From an uncultured Croceitalea sp. (GTDB lineage Bacteria > Bacteroidota > Bacteroidia > Flavobacteriales > Flavobacteriaceae), in the NCBI GenBank assembly GCA_947494805.1, contig CANLWK010000001.1:744001-808000 (forward strand): 64,000 bases of DNA, in the 5' to 3' direction. Positions 59,551 through 64,000 of the stretch are shown piece by piece (position 1 is the first letter of the stretch; every line of letters begins with the position of its first letter). Under the pieces are notes generated by a model. That model did no database searches and had not been told where the DNA came from. It saw only the letters and a program-made list of their open reading frames with translations. The position numbers were made by a program, and so were the translations under genes.

Positions 59551-60858
59551 GTGAGTAAATTTAAAATTGAGAATTTGGGCGAGCCCAAAGTAGCATCTCC
59601 CCTTCAGTTAAGTACTGTAAGGGGAGATAACATTTTTAATTTTATCAATGATAAGGACCAATTGGTCTACGATCTTTCATTGGAAAATTATAACCAATGT
59701 ATTGAAAATAACGAACCTCCTGCTTGTTTAGAAAAAGCAGGTCCACGCCAAAATATCTATTTTGAACCTGAGAAAACGACCGCGGCTATTGTCACCTGCG
59801 GAGGCCTATGCCCGGGAATCAATAATGTGATTCGTGGGGTAGTAATGGCACTTCATTATTTTTATGGGGTCAAAAGAATATTGGGTGTTCCTTATGGATA
59901 TGAAGGTTTGAATCCTGAAAAGGAACACGGTTTTATTGAGCTATCGCCCAATGCCGTCAAAGATATCCATCAGTTTGGGGGCACCATTTTAGGTTCTTCG
60001 AGAGGAGCACAAGAGGTGTCCGTTATGGTTGATACCTTAGTTGAAAACAATATTCAACTTCTATTTACTATCGGCGGGGACGGAACGTTAAAGGGGGCCA
60101 ATGCGATAGGCGAAGAAATTAAGAAAAGAGGATTGGATATCAGTGTTATTGGCATACCTAAAACCATCGATAATGATATTGATATCATTGATAAATCCTT
60201 CGGATTTGAAACTTCATTTGATATTGCAAGTCCTATTTTAAGAGATGCCCATAATGAGGCCTCTGGAGCATATAATGGCATATCCATAGTTAAGTTAATG
60301 GGGCGTGATAGCGGTTTTATTGCTGCTTCGGCTGCTTTGGCCATGCCAGTGGTCAATTTTGTGTTGGTGCCCGAAATGCATTTTGACCTCTATGGTGAAA
60401 ATGGCTTTTTAGAAAATTTAAAAAAGCGTCTTGATACAAAGCGTCACGCGGTTGTTGTGGTTGCAGAAGGAGCTGGTCAACACTTGTTTGAAAAAGACGA
60501 GGTTCGTACCGATGCTTCCGGAAATGTGCAACATGATGATATCGGGTTGTTCTTAAAACAAAAGATAAGTGAATATTTTAATGACATTTATCCTACAACG
60601 ATAAAATATATAGACCCTAGTTACATTGTGCGCAGTGCGGCAGCCAATTCAGGCGACAGTGTCTTTTGCAGTGGGTTGGCTTACATGGCGGTACATGGTG
60701 CAATGTCGGGCAAGACCAAATTTGTGGTCGGTCGGGTAAACAATAAATTTGTGTACCTGCCCATTGAAGCGGTTACCAAAAAACGCAAAAAAATTGATTT
60801 GGAGAGTGAGTTTTGGTTTGCCGTTTTACAAAGTACCGGACAGCCTTTTTTGATGTAG
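59551..60858 (+). CDS. pfkA: 6-phosphofructokinase, long (plant-like) type
   Basis: A 435-residue protein with a GTG start at 59551 preceded by AAGG. The motif GGDGT keeps Gly at the position that selects ATP over PPi, while GIPKTIDNDI has Lys where short ATP-PFKs have Gly. This combination is typical of the long, plant-like PFK group and suggests ATP dependence. It contains VTCGGLCPGINNVI and MGRDSGFIAA. It starts 14 bp after pckA. Confidence 0.9.
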   Translation: MSKFKIENLGEPKVASPLQLSTVRGDNIFNFINDKDQLVYDLSLENYNQCIENNEPPACLEKAGPRQNIYFEPEKTTAAIVTCGGLCPGINNVIRGVVMALHYFYGVKRILGVPYGYEGLNPEKEHGFIELSPNAVKDIHQFGGTILGSSRGAQEVSVMVDTLVENNIQLLFTIGGDGTLKGANAIGEEIKKRGLDISVIGIPKTIDNDIDIIDKSFGFETSFDIASPILRDAHNEASGAYNGISIVKLMGRDSGFIAASAALAMPVVNFVLVPEMHFDLYGENGFLENLKKRLDTKRHAVVVVAEGAGQHLFEKDEVRTDASGNVQHDDIGLFLKQKISEYFNDIYPTTIKYIDPSYIVRSAAANSGDSVFCSGLAYMAVHGAMSGKTKFVVGRVNNKFVYLPIEAVTKKRKKIDLESEFWFAVLQSTGQPFLM

Positions 60859-60881
60859 GATTCGTAGGTTGCTCTCTGCTA

Positions 60882-61031
60882 TTAGAATTGCAGGCCCAAC
60901 ATATCAAAGATTCCCAATTTATCCATGAGGATGCAAACGGGTATTGCTATGAGTATAACGACCAAAGCAAAGACCATTACACGAAGAAAAAGCTCTAAAA
61001 AACTGGTTCCGGCTGAAGTATTTTGTGCCAT
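60882..61031 (-). CDS. Small membrane protein, 49 residues
   Basis: An ORF of 49 residues starting MAQNTSAGTSFLELFLRVMV at 61031. It has one long hydrophobic helix (about 12-35, VMVFALVVILIAIPVCILM) and a short tail MDKLGIFDMLGLQF. It converges on pfkA (23 bp between stops). Bacteroidota often carry such short one-helix proteins unannotated. The coding status rests on the clean signal-free helix and the intact frame. Confidence 0.6.
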   Translation of the reverse strand: MAQNTSAGTSFLELFLRVMVFALVVILIAIPVCILMDKLGIFDMLGLQF

Positions 61032-61153
61032 AGTTGTTCTAATTTCCTTCAATGTACATAAAACCGACTAATAAAACCTTAAAAGCTAGGGGTTTATTCG
61101 ACTAAATGTCCGGTTTTGGGCATGTGTTGCGATTTTCTATCGATAAACAATTA

Positions 61154-62533
61154 TCATTTCTTTCCGCTCAGTTTTTTGGCCAAATCTTCAAGTGAAACAC
61201 CCTTTGTTTCTGGCATTGCAAAGAGCACCCAGAGCAGTTGAAGTACCATCATTCCTGAAAAGAAAATGAATATGGGCCATGGGTTCTCTTTAAAGATTCC
61301 GATTTCATCATCTAAAAAAGTTGGGGTCAAGAGGGTTATCAAGGCAGCAAAGACCCAATGCACGCCCGTACCCCATGATTGCCCATATGCCCGTACTTTG
61401 GTCGGAAATATCTCTGAGATAAATACCCAAATCACAGCACCTTGCCCCACGGCATGCGAGGCTATAAAAACCAATATAAAAATTAACAACAATACTGAAC
61501 TGGCACCACTGTAAAAACACCATCCTACCATTGCCAAGCTGACGATATAACCAATGGAGCCGATATACATCAGTTGTTTGCGTCCGAGTTTGTCAATGAG
61601 GGCGATACCTACGAAAGTGAACAATAAGTTGATCACCCCGATGGATATAGAGCTGAAAAGCGATTCACCAGAAGCCAACCCTGCGCGTTCTAAAATCTCA
61701 GGAGCATAGTACAATACAAAATTGATGCCTGACAGTTGATTGAAAAAAGCCAAGAAAAATGCCAAAAGCAAGGGTCTGTTGTATTTGCCCGAAAAGAGGT
61801 TTTCCTTTTGAGCAGTAGCTGTTTTAGCTATGGCATCCTTTATTTCAGAAATTCGTTTTGAGGCTTCATTCTTATCCATGCCCAGCAGGGCCAGTGCGTT
61901 TTCTGCTTTATCATCACTATTTTGCTTCATTAATAACCATCTTGGGCTGTTAGGTATTTTTAAGACCATGATGGTGTAAATCAATGCGGGCAATCCTTCC
62001 ATACCCAGCATCCATCGCCAGGAAACATCTGAAGAAAAGAGGGCGCCAATAAAATAATTGGAAATGAACGCAATGAGTATTCCGAAGACTATATTAAACT
62101 GATAGGTGGCGGTCAACCGCCCCCTATTACTAGCATTTGAGATTTCAGAAATGTAAACGGGCGCCGCAACAGAAGATGCACCAACGCCCACACCACCAAT
62201 AAATCTGAAAAATGAAAAGCTATATGCTTCTGGTGCCAAAGCAGAACCAACTGCCGAAATAAAATAAAGCACACCTATCCAGAAGAGTGTTTTTTTGCGT
62301 CCCAATCTATCTGATGGAACTCCACCAAAAAGAGATCCTAGAACAGTACCCCATAAGGCCATCGACATAATGAAAATACCATGAAAGGTAAAAAGGGAAT
62401 CGCCTAAAAACCAGTTGGTGTCCCAAAGGTCTTTAATAGGCTGGTTGGCCCCACTGATAACCACAGTGTCAAAGCCAAAAAGAAAACCTGCCAAGGCAGC
62501 GGTCAGTGAAATCCTTAGAATACGTTTATCCAT
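61154..62533 (-). CDS. Sugar porter family MFS transporter
   Basis: A 459-residue protein with 12 predicted helices. The sugar-porter motifs are present: GGVPSDRLGRKK after helix 2, RFIGGVGVGASSVAAPVYISEIS near helices 4-5, NQLSGINFVLYYAPEI in helix 7 and FAMPETKGVSLEDL at the end. It should move a hexose or pentose with protons or by facilitation. The substrate is unknown. It is 36 bp from waaA in the same direction. Confidence 0.88.
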   Translation of the reverse strand: MDKRILRISLTAALAGFLFGFDTVVISGANQPIKDLWDTNWFLGDSLFTFHGIFIMSMALWGTVLGSLFGGVPSDRLGRKKTLFWIGVLYFISAVGSALAPEAYSFSFFRFIGGVGVGASSVAAPVYISEISNASNRGRLTATYQFNIVFGILIAFISNYFIGALFSSDVSWRWMLGMEGLPALIYTIMVLKIPNSPRWLLMKQNSDDKAENALALLGMDKNEASKRISEIKDAIAKTATAQKENLFSGKYNRPLLLAFFLAFFNQLSGINFVLYYAPEILERAGLASGESLFSSISIGVINLLFTFVGIALIDKLGRKQLMYIGSIGYIVSLAMVGWCFYSGASSVLLLIFILVFIASHAVGQGAVIWVFISEIFPTKVRAYGQSWGTGVHWVFAALITLLTPTFLDDEIGIFKENPWPIFIFFSGMMVLQLLWVLFAMPETKGVSLEDLAKKLSGKK

Positions 62534-62569
62534 AATGGGTTGGTCAATTTTGCTAAAACTAACTAAAAA

Positions 62570-63799
62570 TCATAATAAGCTGTTGATGAAGGTTGTAATT
62601 TCTTTCGTCGCACCTTGTTGTTTTTGTACGTAACTATGGTTGATATTACCTGTTTTTTTGTAATGGTCATTATCGTTCCAAAGTTTTTCAACGGTTGTGT
62701 TAAATGAGTTTTTATCTGAAACACTAAAAATACCCTTTTGTGCCACCAGGTCTTCCGCTTCCTTGAACCCTTCATAGTTAGGGCCTATGATTACTGGGAT
62801 TCCAAATACGGCTGGCTCTAGGGTATTATGAAGTCCCGTAGCAAAACCTCCACCAACGTAAGCAATGTCTGCATAACCATAGATTTTGGTCAATAGTCCA
62901 ATAGTGTCAATGAGCAGTACTGATATTTCCTTCAAATCGTGCTTTTTGATATCGGAATATTTCACCACTGTTTTAGTGGTAGCGGCAATCATTTTTTCGA
63001 TATGCTTCTCTTTGATATTATGGGGTGCAATGACAACCTTTTCGTTTGTAGTATTGATGTAGTCCATTAGAATTGCTTCGTCTTCGGGCCAAGTACTTCC
63101 TGCAACGAAACATCGTTGATTGCTCTTGAAGGTTTCCATGAAATCCAAAGTACTGTCACTTTTAAGAATCTGGGAAACTCGATCAAATCTGGTATCACCG
63201 CTAACACTGCAATTCTCGAACCCTATGGTTTTTAATAGGACTTTTGAGTTTTCATCCTGAACAAAAAAATGCAAAAAACTTTTTAGACTTTTGCGCATAA
63301 AACCGCCAAATGGCTTGAAAAAGAATTGCTTTTTAGAAAAAATAGCAGAAACCAAAAGTGTTGGTGTCTTAAGTCGGTTCAATTCATGTAAGTAATTGGG
63401 CCAAATTTCATACTTGATAAAAATAACCAAACGTGGATTGACAATTTGGAGGAATCGGTCTGCGTTCGACTTGGTGTCCAACGGCAAGTATACCACGACA
63501 TCGGCGGGGGTCTTGTCTTTTTTGACCTCAAAACCGGAAGGGGAGAAAAATGTTAGTAAAAATTGATATTGTGGATGGTCTTTTTTTAATTTTTCAAGCA
63601 AGGGGAGTCCTTGTTCATACTCTCCCAAAGAGGCGGCATGCATCCAGATGGTAGGTTTTTTCGCATCCAATTTTTCATTTAGTGTTTTAAAGGTCTGTTG
63701 TCGACCCTTTATAAAAAGACGGATTTTGGGTTGAAAAAGTGCGACAAAGTGTAGAAAGAATCCAATAATGCTGATGAGTATGTTGTAGATAAACCTCAC
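62570..63799 (-). CDS. waaA: 3-deoxy-D-manno-octulosonic acid transferase (Kdo transferase)
   Basis: A 409-residue GT-B glycosyltransferase (GT30). The N-terminus holds one membrane anchor (about 4-20), then HAASLGEYEQGLPLLEKLK, matching the catalytic-Glu region of WaaA. The C-terminal nucleotide domain has VAGSTWPEDEAILMDY, APHNIKEKHIEKM, AYVGGGFATGLHNTLEPAVFGIPVIIGPN. It adds Kdo from CMP-Kdo to lipid A precursor at the inner-membrane face. Confidence 0.92.
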   Translation of the reverse strand: MRFIYNILISIIGFFLHFVALFQPKIRLFIKGRQQTFKTLNEKLDAKKPTIWMHAASLGEYEQGLPLLEKLKKDHPQYQFLLTFFSPSGFEVKKDKTPADVVVYLPLDTKSNADRFLQIVNPRLVIFIKYEIWPNYLHELNRLKTPTLLVSAIFSKKQFFFKPFGGFMRKSLKSFLHFFVQDENSKVLLKTIGFENCSVSGDTRFDRVSQILKSDSTLDFMETFKSNQRCFVAGSTWPEDEAILMDYINTTNEKVVIAPHNIKEKHIEKMIAATTKTVVKYSDIKKHDLKEISVLLIDTIGLLTKIYGYADIAYVGGGFATGLHNTLEPAVFGIPVIIGPNYEGFKEAEDLVAQKGIFSVSDKNSFNTTVEKLWNDNDHYKKTGNINHSYVQKQQGATKEITTFINSLL

Positions 63800-63888
63800 T
63801 TTTTTGTCTTTGTGCTAAAATACATTTCTTAGCCGAAAACAGAATCAAGGCTTGTTATTTTGTTAATTTTGTGACATAAATCATGCAG

Positions 63889-64000
63889 ATGAGAAAAATA
63901 CAAATGGTAGACCTTGTAGGTCAATATCAAGAGATTAAAGAACAGGTGAAAAGCTCAATGGATAATGTGTTGAACAATGCAGCCTTTATCAATGGGCCAG
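63889..64000 (+). CDS. DegT/DnrJ/EryC1/StrS aminotransferase (5' part only)
   Basis: The start MRKIQMVDLVGQYQEIK at 63889 is followed by VLNNAAFINGP and then the window edge. An earlier in-frame ATG at 63883 is possible. IQMVDLxxQYxxI and AFINGP are the N-terminal hallmarks of sugar-modifying PLP aminotransferases. Only 37 codons are present, so the sugar is unknown. It is divergent from waaA, consistent with a surface-polysaccharide locus. Confidence 0.8.
   Translation, partial: MRKIQMVDLVGQYQEIKEQVKSSMDNVLNNAAFINGP

Noticed and set aside
1-64000. Mobile island, prophage or CRISPR
   Set aside because: No transposase, integrase, tRNA-flanked repeat, phage gene or spacer-repeat array was seen. 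Codon use looks even across the window.

Overview
The window looks like chromosome of a flavobacterium (Bacteroidota, probably a marine Flavobacteriaceae). The evidence is a type IX secretion sorting domain, many Sec and lipoprotein signals, promoters with the Bacteroidota -7 element TAnnTTTG, a fused ccoNO gene, and a Sec-type (clade II) nitrous oxide reductase. The DNA is AT-rich. I see no tRNA, rRNA, CRISPR array, transposase or phage gene, and no stretch over 300 bases without a gene. The genus cannot be fixed from the sequence.

Region 1 (1-18.9 kb) is an envelope and signalling region. A leftward operon (5899 to the left edge) encodes five exported proteins: a four-module repeat protein, a lipoprotein, a beta-helix protein, a T9SS cargo protein and an incomplete lipoprotein. 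Next come an outer-membrane barrel gene, a tight four-gene operon of unknown exported proteins (10399 to 6720), a NarL-type response regulator, a TPR sensor histidine kinase, a tiny repeat lipoprotein, and a tandem pair of FlgO-like proteins divergent from a lipoprotein operon. Four promoters here carry the inverted repeat TACGG-N4-CCGTA. In the two best cases its centre lies exactly 29.5 nt before a perfect -7 box. I infer that this is the operator of the local two-component system, which would then control its own regulator and these envelope genes.

Region 2 (18.9-60.9 kb) is a micro-oxic/anaerobic respiration island. It holds two Crp/Fnr regulators, three universal stress proteins, cbb3 oxidase genes (ccoI, ccoS, ccoNO, ccoQ, ccoP, ccoG, fixH, a SafE-like protein), a persulfide dioxygenase-rhodanese fusion, a CoA-transferase, and a complete nos cluster (cytochrome c, fasciclin lipoprotein, nosZ, membrane protein, nosL, cupin, nosD, nosF, nosY). 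It also holds an Rrf2 regulator, a NosA/OprC-like copper receptor operon, hemN, a GCS2-CBS fusion with an M14 peptidase-like enzyme, a TonB protein, a DUF2490 protein, and an operon of stress protein, SLC13 transporter, pckA and pfkA. Eleven FNR-like boxes (TGAYAnnTRTCA type) serve twelve promoters. In eleven of the twelve the box centre is 29-30 nt before the -7 element, which places it near -41, the class II activator position. This is the strongest signal in the window. It ties terminal oxidase, N2O reduction, copper supply, haem synthesis and central carbon metabolism into one inferred regulon.

Region 3 (60.9-64 kb) holds a 49-residue membrane protein, a sugar MFS transporter, the Kdo transferase WaaA and the start of a DegT-type aminotransferase.

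All functions are inferred by reading the translated sequence. No database search was run.
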